DNA from: CALKZN01 sp050633585
GTDB taxonomy: Bacteria; Pseudomonadota; Gammaproteobacteria; Arenicellales; Arenicellaceae
Assembly: GCA_050633585.1 (NCBI GenBank)
Contig: JBOEGT010000051.1
Location: forward strand, 1-64,000
Direction of reading: 5' to 3'
DNA length: 64,000 nt
Made by a program: the position numbers and the translations under genes. Shown piece by piece: positions 1-8,947 of the stretch. The notes beneath the pieces were generated by a model. That model did no database searches. It saw only the letters and a list, made by a program, of their open reading frames with translations, and was not told the DNA's origin. Position 1 is the stretch's first letter, and each line of letters opens with the position of its first letter.

Positions 1-132
1 GAAGCTATCTAAGTAGAATTTTTATAGCGGAGAATTTTGTAGGTGTCAGAAAAGCTGGTGCAAATTATTGAAGGGCGTGCAGAACTCTACACCCTATTTT
101 CGTGCATGAAATTAAAACAGAAAGTCTTGGGT

Positions 133-909
133 TTAGATGCGTTGAGCAGACTTGAATAAGTTGAAGAAATTATTAGTCGTCGCTTCAGCAAGCTCAGGGA
201 GCGATATACCGCGTAAATCGGCTACAAATTGAGCTGTGTGATGTACCAAGGCTGGTTCGTTGGTTTTGCCACGGTGAGGAACTGGGGCTAAATAGGGGCT
301 GTCTGTTTCAACTAAAATGCGATCAATAGGGGTCTTTTTAGCGACTTCTTGGACATTTGTCGCGCTTTTGAAGGTGACAATGCCTGAGAAAGAGATATAA
401 AAGCCCAAATCAAGTGCTTTTTCGGCGGTTTCCCAGTCTTCTGCAAAGCAGTGCATAACCCCTTTACATTGGTCAGCGCCCTCTTCCTTGAGCATTTTCA
501 TGGTGTCATCGGCAGCGTTTCTGGTATGGATGATGAGTGGTTTATCAACTGTTTTAGCGGCTTCAATGTGATTTATGAAGCGTTGGTGTTGCCATGTCAT
601 GTCTTCATCTTCGACACGAAAGTAGTCTAAGCCTGTTTCGCCAATGGCAACAATGTGAGGTTGTTGCCCAATATCAATCAGTTCCTTTGCGCTGGGTTCA
701 CGCCCTTTTCTTTCGCAAGGATGAACGCCAACTGAGGCAAAAATATGCTCATGTTGAAGCGCTAGTGATTCTACTTGTGGGAAGTCTTCGAGGTTTACTG
801 AAACGCAGAGCATGTGCCCAATATTGTTTGTTTTTGCATTGGCTAAAACGTCATCAATTTTTTCAGCAAGCGGTTCAAAGTTAATATGGCAATGAGAGTC
901 AACTAGCAT
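133..909 (-). CDS. tatD: TatD family metal-dependent hydrolase / 3'-5' DNase
   Basis: 258 aa TIM-barrel hydrolase of the TatD family, cytoplasmic, acting on DNA (3'-5' exonuclease activity in characterised members). The metal ligands are visible: H6 and H8 (SHCH), E91 (GETGLDYF), H128 (IHTRN), H153 (MHCFA) and D203 (ETDSPYLAP). Length is usual for the family. It starts at ATG 909 and is last in a minus-strand run after pilZ, as in many gammaproteobacteria (holB-pilZ-tatD). Family assignment is firm. The closest paralogue (YcfH rather than TatD proper) is suggested by the holB/tmk context. No terminator is evident downstream. Confidence 0.93.
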   Translation of the reverse strand: MLVDSHCHINFEPLAEKIDDVLANAKTNNIGHMLCVSVNLEDFPQVESLALQHEHIFASVGVHPCERKGREPSAKELIDIGQQPHIVAIGETGLDYFRVEDEDMTWQHQRFINHIEAAKTVDKPLIIHTRNAADDTMKMLKEEGADQCKGVMHCFAEDWETAEKALDLGFYISFSGIVTFKSATNVQEVAKKTPIDRILVETDSPYLAPVPHRGKTNEPALVHHTAQFVADLRGISLPELAEATTNNFFNLFKSAQRI

Positions 910-932
910 GGTGGTTTGTGTGTCCGGTTGGA

Positions 933-1283
933 CTACATGGTTAAAGTGTCATATTTACTATTTAATGAATTGCCAAGAATTCGTTCAATAGTTGAGGAAA
1001 CACGTTGTGATTCATTTTCTGAAAATTGGACGCCAAAGCCGGCTTTTTTTCCGTTTTGGGCATTTTCAGGGGTGACCCAAACGACCTTCCCTGAGATGTT
1101 AAACTTTTCTGGTTCACACCAAATGTCGAGTATAAGGAATACTTCGTCGCCAATTTTTGCTTGGCTCGTTTTGCTGGCAACAAACATGCCGCGACGTTTC
1201 AGGTACGGCATGTAAGCCATATATAAGGCTTGTTTGTCCGGTATCTTAAGCGCTATAACTGCTGGGCGGTTTTTCTTTGTCAT
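933..1283 (-). CDS. pilZ: PilZ domain protein, type IV pilus assembly type
   Basis: 116 aa single PilZ-domain protein with the layout of the type IV pilus protein PilZ, encoded next to holB in Pseudomonas, Xanthomonas and relatives. A short N-terminal strand region is followed by a beta-barrel with GMFVAS near residue 33 and VVWVTP near residue 68. The RxxxR and DxSxxG signature for c-di-GMP binding is not clearly present, as in true PilZ orthologues that act through protein contacts (PilB/FimX) rather than nucleotide binding. It lies 47 nt downstream of holB and 23 nt upstream of tatD, so it is probably co-transcribed with both. Confidence 0.85.
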   Translation of the reverse strand: MTKKNRPAVIALKIPDKQALYMAYMPYLKRRGMFVASKTSQAKIGDEVFLILDIWCEPEKFNISGKVVWVTPENAQNGKKAGFGVQFSENESQRVSSTIERILGNSLNSKYDTLTM

Positions 1284-1330
1284 TGTATGAAATTACTGAG
1301 TTGAAAATTCATTATGTTGATGATACGCCA

Positions 1331-2440
1331 TTACGCGTGGTTTTGAGCAAGTTTTTCGAGTTGAATGGCTGCATTTTCGAGTAGTAGCTGTTTATCGCTA
1401 GGTCCATTCCCTAAGCGTTGAATAGATTGTATCTCGTCTATTGTATTGAATAGGCCTTCAAATTCGACACTTAATGCGATTTTAGTACACCAGTCTTTTT
1501 GTACAGGATAAAACAAGTGTTCAGGCGGCTCGGTGCTACCAGGATGAACGTTGATTGATTTTAACTTGGTTAAGTCAGTTAAAAATCTATTTAAGTGGTT
1601 GAAAATATTCTGAAATTCGAACTTCTTCCATTGAGTTGCTAGTTCAAGCGGTGATATTTTTTTTGCCCATAATTGGTTTATAGAGCTAAATAAGGTTCTG
1701 AGGTTTTCAATCTCCTTGGCTTTTGCAAGCTCAATGGCTTGTAAAGGTGCTTGGTTCGCCATCATTAAATAGGATTCCGTGTGTTCATGTAACCCCTGTT
1801 GCTCTAACCATTGGAGACCTATCTCCTGATCAGGTGCTCGAAAATGAAACTCTGCGCAACGACTGCGAATGGTGATGGGTAGCCTTTCTATTTGATCGGC
1901 TAATAATATGAAGCTGGTGTTCTGAGGAGGTTCTTCTAGTGTTTTTAGTAGCGCATTCGCGGAATTTGTGTTCATTTTGTCAGCACTTTTAATGATGACA
2001 ACTTTATGCTTCGATAAATTTGGGTGTTGTACAACTTGCTCAATCAGCGCTCTGATTTGCTGTACTGATATGATTTTTTTTGGTTTTGCTGAGCTTTTTT
2101 CAAAATAACGACTTCCATAAGCGGCAATGAGCTCTTGTGGGGACATATTTTTGCAATCTAAGCCCTCCTCTAAATCTTCATTTTTTAATAGCTCTATTGC
2201 TTCTTCTTCAGGCAATAAGACGTGCACATCAGGGTGATTTCCACTTAAAAACACTTCATTGTTCTGAAGTAGTTGCATGGTGTATTTTAAAGCGGTGTGC
2301 GATTTCCCTAATCCTGGCTTGCCAAAAAAAAGTGCTGAATTCAGTGTTTGAGTCTGGGACTCTAGGTTTTTCCAGATGCGTTCAGTCCAAGGAAAGTTAG
2401 TAGATAATGAATCCAGTAGTGAGTTTTTTTTATCTTGCAT
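1331..2440 (-). CDS. holB: DNA polymerase III delta' subunit
   Basis: 369 aa AAA+ clamp-loader subunit delta' of the DNA polymerase III holoenzyme. Visible features are the N-terminal GKPGLGKSHTA P-loop-like motif (about residues 40-50), NANALLKTLEEPP (sensor/SRC region) and ITIRSRC. The SRC-type arginine finger is expected in delta'. It works with DnaX (encoded in this window at 51-53 kb) and HolA to load the beta clamp. It follows tmk by 18 nt. Slightly longer than the E. coli protein. The assignment is supported by both motifs and the conserved tmk-holB-pilZ-tatD order. Confidence 0.93.
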   Translation of the reverse strand: MQDKKNSLLDSLSTNFPWTERIWKNLESQTQTLNSALFFGKPGLGKSHTALKYTMQLLQNNEVFLSGNHPDVHVLLPEEEAIELLKNEDLEEGLDCKNMSPQELIAAYGSRYFEKSSAKPKKIISVQQIRALIEQVVQHPNLSKHKVVIIKSADKMNTNSANALLKTLEEPPQNTSFILLADQIERLPITIRSRCAEFHFRAPDQEIGLQWLEQQGLHEHTESYLMMANQAPLQAIELAKAKEIENLRTLFSSINQLWAKKISPLELATQWKKFEFQNIFNHLNRFLTDLTKLKSINVHPGSTEPPEHLFYPVQKDWCTKIALSVEFEGLFNTIDEIQSIQRLGNGPSDKQLLLENAAIQLEKLAQNHA

Positions 2441-2458
2441 TTCTGTTAAGAGTTAGGC

Positions 2459-3130
2459 TTAAGTCTTTGTTTTTATTTTAATAAATTCTGACAATATCGT
2501 TGAGATTTGAGCGGTTACATTCTCAATACTGTTAGATGCATCAATCAGTTTAATGCGTTCAGGTTCGGCTTTAGCCAAAGATAAGTAGGTATCTCTCACT
2601 CGTGTTTTGAAGTCTGATTGTTGTTGTTCATAGCGATCTTTTTCTTGATTGCGTGTGTTAACTCTGGACTCTCCTGTTTGAATGTCGACATCCAGCATGA
2701 TGGTAAGGTTAGGCACCCTATTTTTTTGTACGATATCTGCGAACGTTTGGATGGTTGATGCGTGGATGCCATGACCTCCACCTTGATAGGCAAAGGAGGC
2801 ATCTGTAAACCGATCACAAACCACCCAAACCCCTTTCCTTAAGGCAGGTTCAATAACATTTTCAAGGTGTTGCGCCCTTGCCGCAAACATCAGCAACAAT
2901 TCTGAAATGGGTGTGATTTCTAACTCGTTACGATTTAATAAAATATCTCTGATAGATTCACCTAGGGGGGTTCCACCCGGTTCTCTAGTGACAATGTAAG
3001 GGATTTTATTTTTAGTGAGTTGTTGGCATATAAATTCTAAATTTGTTGTCTTTCCTGCGCCGTCTTGCCCTTCAATGCTGATGAATTGACTAGTCGACTT
3101 GTTGTGTGATGATGAATGGCTTGGATTCAT
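2459..3130 (-). CDS. tmk: Thymidylate kinase
   Basis: 223 aa kinase converting dTMP to dTDP. The P-loop GQDGAGKTT is at residues 21-29, the substrate motif REPGGTPLGE follows, then CDRF (DRX motif) and the lid region. It starts at ATG 3130 with a roughly 15-residue Ser/Asn-rich N-terminal extension before the first beta strand. The next possible start would remove the P-loop, so ATG 3130 is kept. It sits 24 nt after mltG and 18 nt before holB, in the standard pabC-mltG-tmk-holB order. Confidence 0.95.
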   Translation of the reverse strand: MNPSHSSSHNKSTSQFISIEGQDGAGKTTNLEFICQQLTKNKIPYIVTREPGGTPLGESIRDILLNRNELEITPISELLLMFAARAQHLENVIEPALRKGVWVVCDRFTDASFAYQGGGHGIHASTIQTFADIVQKNRVPNLTIMLDVDIQTGESRVNTRNQEKDRYEQQQSDFKTRVRDTYLSLAKAEPERIKLIDASNSIENVTAQISTILSEFIKIKTKT

Positions 3131-3154
3131 GTGAGTGATTATGTGTTGCGGTGT

Positions 3155-4165
3155 CTATTGGCCTAGCTGGTACTTAGCAACAGCTCGATTATGTTCTTTG
3201 AGTGTTTTAGAAAAATAATGACTTCCATCTCCCTTGCCTACAAAGAATATTGAGTCAGTTTTTTGTGGGTTTAGCGCGGCTAAGATGGATGCTTTTCCCG
3301 GCATAGCAATAGGTGTTGGTGGTAAGCCGTAGCGCGTATAGGTGTTGTATATGGTGTCTGTTCTTAGGTCTTTGCGCCTAATATTACCCTTGTAACGATC
3401 TCCCATGCCGTATATTACTGTTGGGTCAGTTTGCAGTTTCATTCCTACTTTCAATCGGTTATAGAATACTCCTGAGATTGTTTCTCGTTCGGATTCTTTG
3501 CCGGTTTCTTTTTCGACAATCGAGGCTAGGATTAATGCTTTATAGGGCGAGTCGATATGTTTTTTGTTGTCGATGTTCTTGCTATTGCTCGTGTACGCTT
3601 TCCAGGCTGTTTCAAGAGTTTCTTGTTGGTTTTCATAGCTGCGTTTCAGGATATCTAGGTCTGAGTCACCATTTTGGAAAAAGTACGTTTCAGGGGCAAA
3701 TAATCCTTCTGGATGTGATTCCTTGGCGCCGATTGCTTTTAGTATGTCTTGGTCAGACATGTTTTTAATGGTTGAGATTAATCTTTCGTTTTTGGACAAG
3801 TGCTGTTTGAATTGCTTGAAATTCCAACCATCTATTAACGTCACTTGGTAAGAAATGACGTCGCCCTTGTCGAATTTTTCAATTAATTCAGATTGGCTCA
3901 TTGTTGTAGATAGGTTGAATTCTCCGGCCTTCACTTTAGCGTTAGGATGCTTTAGGCGTTGAAATAACTTGAAAATTGTAGCGTTTGGGATAATTTTGTC
4001 GGCTTCAAGTCTGTGGGCGACCCAGTTTAAACCCTTACCTTTGGGCACCATAAAGGGTGAATTAATAGCCTTTGTGGGTTCATTCCATATGCTATTGACA
4101 TAAAGCGCTGATGCGGCGATAAAAAAACAAATGAAGATAGAAAAGAAGAAGAAAAAGCGTTTCAT
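3155..4165 (-). CDS. mltG: Endolytic murein transglycosylase MltG
   Basis: YceG-like lytic transglycosylase that cuts nascent glycan strands at the inner membrane and may set glycan length. One N-terminal membrane segment (about residues 4-23, Phe-rich) is followed by a periplasmic domain. The PEGLFAPETYFF motif and the catalytic-glutamate segment IVEKETG with QTDPTVIYG are present. The open frame runs further upstream, but I chose ATG 4165. It forms an ATGA overlap with the pabC stop and gives a 336 aa protein with a normal signal anchor. The earlier ATG at 4213 would put 16 polar residues in front of the anchor and lie deep inside pabC. Confidence 0.93.
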   Translation of the reverse strand: MKRFFFFFSIFICFFIAASALYVNSIWNEPTKAINSPFMVPKGKGLNWVAHRLEADKIIPNATIFKLFQRLKHPNAKVKAGEFNLSTTMSQSELIEKFDKGDVISYQVTLIDGWNFKQFKQHLSKNERLISTIKNMSDQDILKAIGAKESHPEGLFAPETYFFQNGDSDLDILKRSYENQQETLETAWKAYTSNSKNIDNKKHIDSPYKALILASIVEKETGKESERETISGVFYNRLKVGMKLQTDPTVIYGMGDRYKGNIRRKDLRTDTIYNTYTRYGLPPTPIAMPGKASILAALNPQKTDSIFFVGKGDGSHYFSKTLKEHNRAVAKYQLGQ

Positions 4166-5013
4166 GAAGCGATTATATTGCTGTTGAGTAAGGTTTGTCG
4201 AAGAGCATTGCATTCATTGACTGAATGGAGTGATGTGTCTAACAATGTTTTGATCGGCACAATTCCCATGATGCTATTGCAAGTAAATGCTGCTTCGATG
4301 TGATCAATTTTTGACGTCAACTCATCAAGTGGTATGTGAGCGATGCTGTGTAAAGTGGAGGTTGAAGAAAAATGTGCTAAAACAGCGTCACGCGTTACAC
4401 CATTGATGCCACACATTGTTAAATCTGGGGTTAACCATTCTTGACCAATTTTGATGAAAAGATTTCCTTTGCTCGACGAAATGAGGTGCTTTTTACTGTC
4501 TAGCATAACTACATCGTCTTGGTGTTGAGGAATAGATTGTGCTGCAAGCACTTGTTCTAAGCGATTGCCATGTTTTATGCCCGCTAATGCGGGTTGGTGA
4601 GCATAATGAATATCGCTAACTCCCATCGTTATCCCTTCTGAATATAGCTTCTCTGGATAGTCTGGCCAATCATGTAGCGATAAAATCCTAGTGGCAGGAG
4701 CACCTGCAATCGGTTGGTAACCTCGAGATTGTTCGCTTCGAGTAATGGTTAATCGCAAGACACATTTACTTTGGTTTAGGTTTAAACTGGGTTGTTTTAA
4801 AAACAAACCAAGCTCTTGTTTTAGTGTTGATATGTCTACATTAAATCCGAGAGTGAAAATTCCTTTTTTTAATCGATTTAAGTGAGCATCGATCATTAAT
4901 GGTTTTCCTTTTAATAAGGCAATTGTTTCAAATATGCTATCTCCATATAGCAACCCACGATCAAGCGCAGATATGGTTGTCTGCGCTTGACCATTAACGA
5001 AGATATTACTCAA
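4162..5013 (-). CDS. pabC: Aminodeoxychorismate lyase (fold-type IV PLP enzyme)
   Basis: 283 aa class IV PLP enzyme that releases pyruvate from 4-amino-4-deoxychorismate to give p-aminobenzoate for folate. Family landmarks include ALDRGLLYGDSIFET near the N-terminus, the Schiff-base lysine in GIKHGNRLEQVLA and ISSSKGNLF. The start codon is TTG at 5013, with AGG four bases upstream. The next in-frame ATG lies beyond the conserved DRGLLYGDS motif and cannot be the start. It overlaps mltG by ATGA, so translation is probably coupled. The context (fabF-pabC-mltG-tmk) separates it from branched-chain aminotransferases of the same fold. Confidence 0.92.
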   Translation of the reverse strand: MSNIFVNGQAQTTISALDRGLLYGDSIFETIALLKGKPLMIDAHLNRLKKGIFTLGFNVDISTLKQELGLFLKQPSLNLNQSKCVLRLTITRSEQSRGYQPIAGAPATRILSLHDWPDYPEKLYSEGITMGVSDIHYAHQPALAGIKHGNRLEQVLAAQSIPQHQDDVVMLDSKKHLISSSKGNLFIKIGQEWLTPDLTMCGINGVTRDAVLAHFSSTSTLHSIAHIPLDELTSKIDHIEAAFTCNSIMGIVPIKTLLDTSLHSVNECNALRQTLLNSNIIAS

Positions 5014-5043
5014 AACCTAATCTTTATGGCGTGTTAAAAATGA

Positions 5044-6285
5044 TTATGAGTAGCGTGTAAACGCTAAGGTGCCGTTCGTTCCGCCAAAACCAAATGAGTT
5101 ACTTAAGGCCGCGTCGATTTTCATATCACGTGCAGTGTTAGGGACGTAATCTAAATCGCAGCCTTCTGATGGGTTATGCAAATTAATAGTAGGAGGCGCA
5201 ATTTGATCTTTGATCGCCATGATGGTGTAGACCGCTTCAACACCGCCAGCTGCGCCAAGTAAATGGCCAACCATGGATTTTGTTGAGCTAACTGCAAGAT
5301 TTTTAACGTTAGATCCGAAGCTCAATTTAATGCCTTGAGTCTCGGCTAAGTCTCCCAATGGTGTAGAGGTGCCATGAGCATTGAGATAGTGAATGTCTTC
5401 TGGATTTAAGCCAGCATTTCTCATGGCTGAATCCATACATCGTGACCCGCCTTCGCCACCAGGGCTTGGAGATGTCATATGGTATGCGTCACCGCTCATG
5501 CCAAAGCCTGCGAGCTCGGCATAAATAGTTGCCCCGCGTTTTTTGGCGTGCTCCAATTCTTCAAGCACTAGTACCGCAGCGCCCTCTCCCATGATGAATC
5601 CGTCTCTTGCCTCATCCCATGGGCACGAAGCTTCTGTTGGATCGCAGTCACGGCCAGTGAGTGCTTTTGCATTGCCAAAACCAGCAATGGCGGTGTCAGT
5701 AATAGCTGCTTCTGCTCCACCAGCGAGCATGACATCAGCATCGCCATATTCAATGATTCGACCCGCTTCACCGATAGCATGAGTGGCTGTGGTGCAGGCA
5801 GTGACCATGGATAGGTTTGGGCCTTTTAGTCCCAATTCTATGGAAAGATTGCCAGAGATCATGTTAATGATGGCGCTAGGCACGAAAAATGGCGAAACGC
5901 GACGAGGGCCTCGTTCATTGAACATGATGGATGTTTTTTGGATGGTTTCAATGCCGCCGATACCAGAACCAATGTAAGCACCGATTTGAGGCGCATTTTC
6001 TTCTGTGACTTCTAAGCCTGAATCTTTGAATGCATCAATGCCTGCAGCCATTCCGATTTGGATGAATCGGTCCATTTTACGTGCTTCTTTAGGGCTCATG
6101 TAATTTTCGACATTGAAGTCGGTTGCTTCTCCAGCAACGCTACATGGAAAGCCTTCAGTATCAAAGCGAGAGATTTTTGATATTCCGCTCACCCCTTCTG
6201 AAATATTTTTCCAATTATCTTTTAAGTTAGCTCCTACAGGAGAAATAATACCTATCCCAGTTACAACTACGCGTCTTTTACTCAT
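5044..6285 (-). CDS. fabF: Beta-ketoacyl-ACP synthase II
   Basis: 413 aa condensing enzyme extending acyl-ACP with malonyl-ACP. The nucleophile is C164 (VTACTTATHA). The two active-site histidines are in NAHGTSTPLGD and GHLLGAAGG. The C-terminal glycine-rich NSFGFGGTNGTL is typical of KAS II. Start is ATG 6285. It lies 30 nt ahead of pabC. Unlike in E. coli it is separated from acpP by about 480 nt that include a strong terminator, so fabF probably begins a new transcript (fabF-pabC-mltG-tmk-holB-pilZ-tatD). With fabH absent from the cluster, whether another KAS starts chains here is an open question. Confidence 0.96.
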   Translation of the reverse strand: MSKRRVVVTGIGIISPVGANLKDNWKNISEGVSGISKISRFDTEGFPCSVAGEATDFNVENYMSPKEARKMDRFIQIGMAAGIDAFKDSGLEVTEENAPQIGAYIGSGIGGIETIQKTSIMFNERGPRRVSPFFVPSAIINMISGNLSIELGLKGPNLSMVTACTTATHAIGEAGRIIEYGDADVMLAGGAEAAITDTAIAGFGNAKALTGRDCDPTEASCPWDEARDGFIMGEGAAVLVLEELEHAKKRGATIYAELAGFGMSGDAYHMTSPSPGGEGGSRCMDSAMRNAGLNPEDIHYLNAHGTSTPLGDLAETQGIKLSFGSNVKNLAVSSTKSMVGHLLGAAGGVEAVYTIMAIKDQIAPPTINLHNPSEGCDLDYVPNTARDMKIDAALSNSFGFGGTNGTLAFTRYS

Positions 6286-6767
6286 ATTTATAAACTTTTT
6301 GTTCCTAAAAACTCGATCGCTAATTCTGCCATATTTTTTTTGTTTCTGAAGCTTTATTTAAAAGCTTTATATTTGCACAGCCAGTAGTCGCTTTGATTCA
6401 TTAAAAGCATAGCTTGCTATAGTAGGTTTTTTGTTGCCAATGGATAAGTTTGTCTAACGAATGTGGTTGGTATCTTGATATTGATGCTAGTCAGGCTGAG
6501 CTGCGAAGCGCTTTGTTGGATTTGGCTGGGCTTACTTGAGCAAGGGGGTATTCTGATGTTAAGGCGAAGACTGATTCTGCAGACAGGGTGATCCTTCGTT
6601 GTGGCTTATATAGGTTGTATTTTTTTTTGATTGAGTTAGCTTTTTTAAAAGGCTTTTGAAGATGTTAGAGGCACCTGACTGTCAATTTGATATGCTTATA
6701 AAAACAAAAAAGCCGCTTTAAAAGCGGCTTTTTCAGTCTCTAACAGAGAGCGGTTAGTCTATTCAAA
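6286..6767. other. Intergenic stretch between fabF and acpP
   Basis: About 480 nt. Its right end holds the acpP terminator (6707-6733). The AT-rich left end, just upstream of fabF, presumably carries the fabF promoter, but I see no convincing -35/-10 pair. The middle (about 6440-6600) is G/T-rich and less AT-rich than the flanks. It contains a plus-strand frame of about 35 codons with no start signal and no recognisable product. I see no gene here. Confidence 0.5.
6707..6733 (-). terminator. Rho-independent terminator of acpP
   Basis: Perfect 12-bp inverted repeat AAAAAGCCGCTT / AAGCGGCTTTTT with a 3-nt loop, 34 nt after the acpP stop. The GC core is flanked by an A-run on one side and a T-run on the other, so it could work in both directions. 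It insulates acpP from fabF. Confidence 0.9.
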
Positions 6768-7001
6768 TTATGAGTTTGAATTGACATAATCAATCGCTGC
6801 TTGAACTGTAGCAATTTTTTCAGCTTCTTCATCAGGGATTTCTGTATCGAACTCTTCTTCTAGAGCCATTACTAGCTCAACAGTGTCTAAAGAGTCTGCA
6901 CCCAAGTCATCAACAAATGACGCTGCGTTTGTGACTTGATCTTCATTGACGCCAAGTTGTTCAACTACAATACTCTTTACTCTTTCTTCAATACTGCTCA
7001 T
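6768..7001 (-). CDS. acpP: Acyl carrier protein
   Basis: 77 aa acidic carrier protein. S37 in GADSLDTVEL is the 4'-phosphopantetheine attachment site. Size and acidity are typical. It carries acyl intermediates between FabD, FabG, FabF and PlsX, all encoded within 4 kb. A GAGGA ribosome-binding site lies just upstream (minus strand, around 7011). It has its own -10 element (7074-7079) and terminator, so it is probably transcribed at high level as a single-gene unit, although fabG readthrough is possible. Confidence 0.98.
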   Translation of the reverse strand: MSSIEERVKSIVVEQLGVNEDQVTNAASFVDDLGADSLDTVELVMALEEEFDTEIPDEEAEKIATVQAAIDYVNSNS

Positions 7002-7073
7002 TGGTATATGTCCTCGTTTAGTAACGCTTAAATAAGCAAAAAACCATTAAAATTAATGTTTGGTCCGGCGCGA

Positions 7074-7079
7074 ATTATA
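7074..7079 (-). promoter_or_regulatory. acpP -10 element with GC-rich discriminator
   Basis: Minus-strand TATAAT immediately followed by TCGCGCC, about 75 nt upstream of the acpP start. The -35 at 17 bp is poor, but AT-rich sequence upstream may help. The same TATxATTCGCGCC element occurs in front of rpmF. A GC-rich discriminator is the known feature of ppGpp/DksA-sensitive promoters; that link is inference. Confidence 0.6.
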
Positions 7080-7137
7080 GCTAAAAAATTAATTGGGAAA
7101 CAGTTATTTCAAATTTATTCCATGAAATAATGCTTAT

Positions 7138-7884
7138 TTATGCCATATACATGCCACCGTTGACATGCATAGTAGTGCCTGTGATATATGATGCTTCATC
7201 TGATGCTAAAAACGCGACTGCTGATGCGATTTCTTCTGGTTTACCCATGCGACCCGCAGGAATGGATTGATAGATAGATGCCTTTTGGTCTTCATTTAAT
7301 GCTTCAGTCATGTCTGTGGCGATGAAGCCTGGAGCGACCGCGTTGACTGTGATGCCTCTTGTAGCAACCTCTTGACCTAGTGATTTAGTAAAACCAATTA
7401 CGCCGGCTTTAGAGGCACAATAGTTGGCTTGCCCAGGATTTCCTGAAGCGCCCACCACTGATGTGATATTAATGATGCGGCCACCTTTTGCTTTCATCAT
7501 GCCGCGCAAAACTGCTTTCGATAAGCTGAATACAGACTTTAAGTTTGTGTCCATGACATTATCCCATTCCTCTTCTTTCATACGAAGCATGAGGTTGTCT
7601 TTTGTAATCCCTGCATTATTGACTAATATGGTTGGCGCACCAAATTCTTCAGTGATCGCCTTAAGCGTTTCAGTGATGCTGTCAGTTTCTGTCACGTTAA
7701 GCTTGGCGCCTCGGCCATTCATACCCGCTTCAGACATGTAGTTGGAGATTGCTTCAGCTCCAGCATCAGAAGTTGCTGTGCCAATCACGGTTGCACCTGC
7801 ATTTCCTAGTGTCAGAGCGATTGCTTTACCTATGCCTCTTGAAGCTCCTGAAACAAGTGCTATTTTTCCTTTTAAATCAATCAT
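7138..7884 (-). CDS. fabG: 3-oxoacyl-ACP reductase
   Basis: 248 aa short-chain dehydrogenase reducing 3-oxoacyl-ACP with NADPH. The Rossmann motif GASRGIGKA is at residues 13-21, NNAG at 89-92, and the catalytic triad is S142, Y155, K159. The C-terminal ITGTTMHVNGGMYM is typical of FabG. It follows fabD by 46 nt and precedes acpP by about 140 nt, the usual fabD-fabG-acpP order. Confidence 0.97.
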   Translation of the reverse strand: MIDLKGKIALVSGASRGIGKAIALTLGNAGATVIGTATSDAGAEAISNYMSEAGMNGRGAKLNVTETDSITETLKAITEEFGAPTILVNNAGITKDNLMLRMKEEEWDNVMDTNLKSVFSLSKAVLRGMMKAKGGRIINITSVVGASGNPGQANYCASKAGVIGFTKSLGQEVATRGITVNAVAPGFIATDMTEALNEDQKASIYQSIPAGRMGKPEEIASAVAFLASDEASYITGTTMHVNGGMYMA

Positions 7885-7930
7885 TTTAATGGTTTATCTA
7901 AAGTTTTATATAGTTTTGGTTGAGTGTATT

Positions 7931-8857
7931 TTATGCGACTTCAGCGGTCATTGCATCTGGTGTATCAACTGCGGCAGTAGCTGTCTCTTTTGAGATGCGT
8001 TTAATCATGCCGGATAATACCTTGCCTGGCCCGCTTTCAATCGCTTTGGTGACATTATGGTCAGAAATCATTTTTTGAATGCTGCTGACCCATAGTACTG
8101 GCGAGTCGAGTTGAGTCACTAGGTTTTCACGAACAACGTCTTTTGAGCTAGCTATGCTGACATTGCAATTGTGAATAACCGGGATTTGCGGCATGGAGAC
8201 ATCAATGGATGCAATGCGTTCACGCAGCTTTTCAGCAGCTGGGGTCATTAATTTGCTATGAGCAGGAATACTGACAGGTAAAGGGAGTACGCGTTTTGCG
8301 CCAGCGGCTTTGAATATATCAACCGATTCATCGATGGCGCTTTTCTGGCCAGCAATGACAACTTGTCCTGGCGCATTAAAATTAACGGCTTGAATAACAC
8401 CATTTTTTGAAGCGGTTTCGCAAGCTTTCACTACAGCTTCATCCTCTAAGCCAATAATAGCGGCCATAGCGCCTTCTCCAGCGGGAACAGCGCTTTGCAT
8501 ATAACGGCCTCGGTCTTGAACCAGTGTTACGGCATCTTCAAAAGCGATAGCGCCAGCGCATGTTAGAGCCGTATATTCGCCTAGACTGTGCCCTGCCATT
8601 ACTTCAGGTTTAGCACCGCCTAGTTCATTCCAGACACGCCATACAGCGACGCCCGCTGTTAGCAGTGCTGGCTGGGTGAATTCTGTTTGTCCTAATTTTT
8701 CAGCTGGCCCATTTTGGCATAGGTCCCAAAGGTCATAGCCAAGTGCGGTTGATGCAGTTGAAAATGTATCAAGAATACTGCTGTGTTGCTCGGCTAGTGC
8801 TGAGAGCATGCCGATTGTTTGTGATCCTTGACCGGGAAAAATGAATGCTGTACTCAT
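7931..8857 (-). CDS. fabD: Malonyl-CoA:ACP transacylase
   Basis: 308 aa enzyme moving malonyl groups from CoA to ACP. FPGQGSQ is at residues 7-13, the nucleophile S91 is in GHSLGEY, and the partner histidine is in SIPAHSKLM. Length is normal. In most gammaproteobacteria fabH lies directly upstream, between plsX and fabD. Here only 90 nt separate the two genes and no fabH remnant fits in that space. Confidence 0.97.
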   Translation of the reverse strand: MSTAFIFPGQGSQTIGMLSALAEQHSSILDTFSTASTALGYDLWDLCQNGPAEKLGQTEFTQPALLTAGVAVWRVWNELGGAKPEVMAGHSLGEYTALTCAGAIAFEDAVTLVQDRGRYMQSAVPAGEGAMAAIIGLEDEAVVKACETASKNGVIQAVNFNAPGQVVIAGQKSAIDESVDIFKAAGAKRVLPLPVSIPAHSKLMTPAAEKLRERIASIDVSMPQIPVIHNCNVSIASSKDVVRENLVTQLDSPVLWVSSIQKMISDHNVTKAIESGPGKVLSGMIKRISKETATAAVDTPDAMTAEVA

Positions 8858-8947
8858 TAAATGGCTCCGTGGTGCTGATTTAGTAATTAAGTCGTTTTGA
8901 TTGTCGTCTGTAGATAGGCGATAAAATGAATGTTGCTTTTAACACAA

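Noticed and set aside
43..159. 38-codon plus-strand frame starting GTG, overlapping the 3' end of tatD
   Set aside because: No good ribosome-binding site, no recognisable product and overlap with a conserved gene; too short to support.
594..884. Plus-strand open frame opposite tatD
   Set aside because: Antisense shadow of a conserved coding gene; composition follows the minus-strand frame.
4166..4213. Earlier ATG for mltG at 4213
   Set aside because: Would place a polar stretch ahead of the membrane anchor and lose the ATGA coupling with pabC.
5543..5977. Two plus-strand frames opposite fabF
   Set aside because: Shadow frames of fabF codon usage.
6440..6600. Possible decayed gene between fabF and acpP
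   Set aside because: The longest frame is about 35 codons, has no start signal and matches nothing I recognise.
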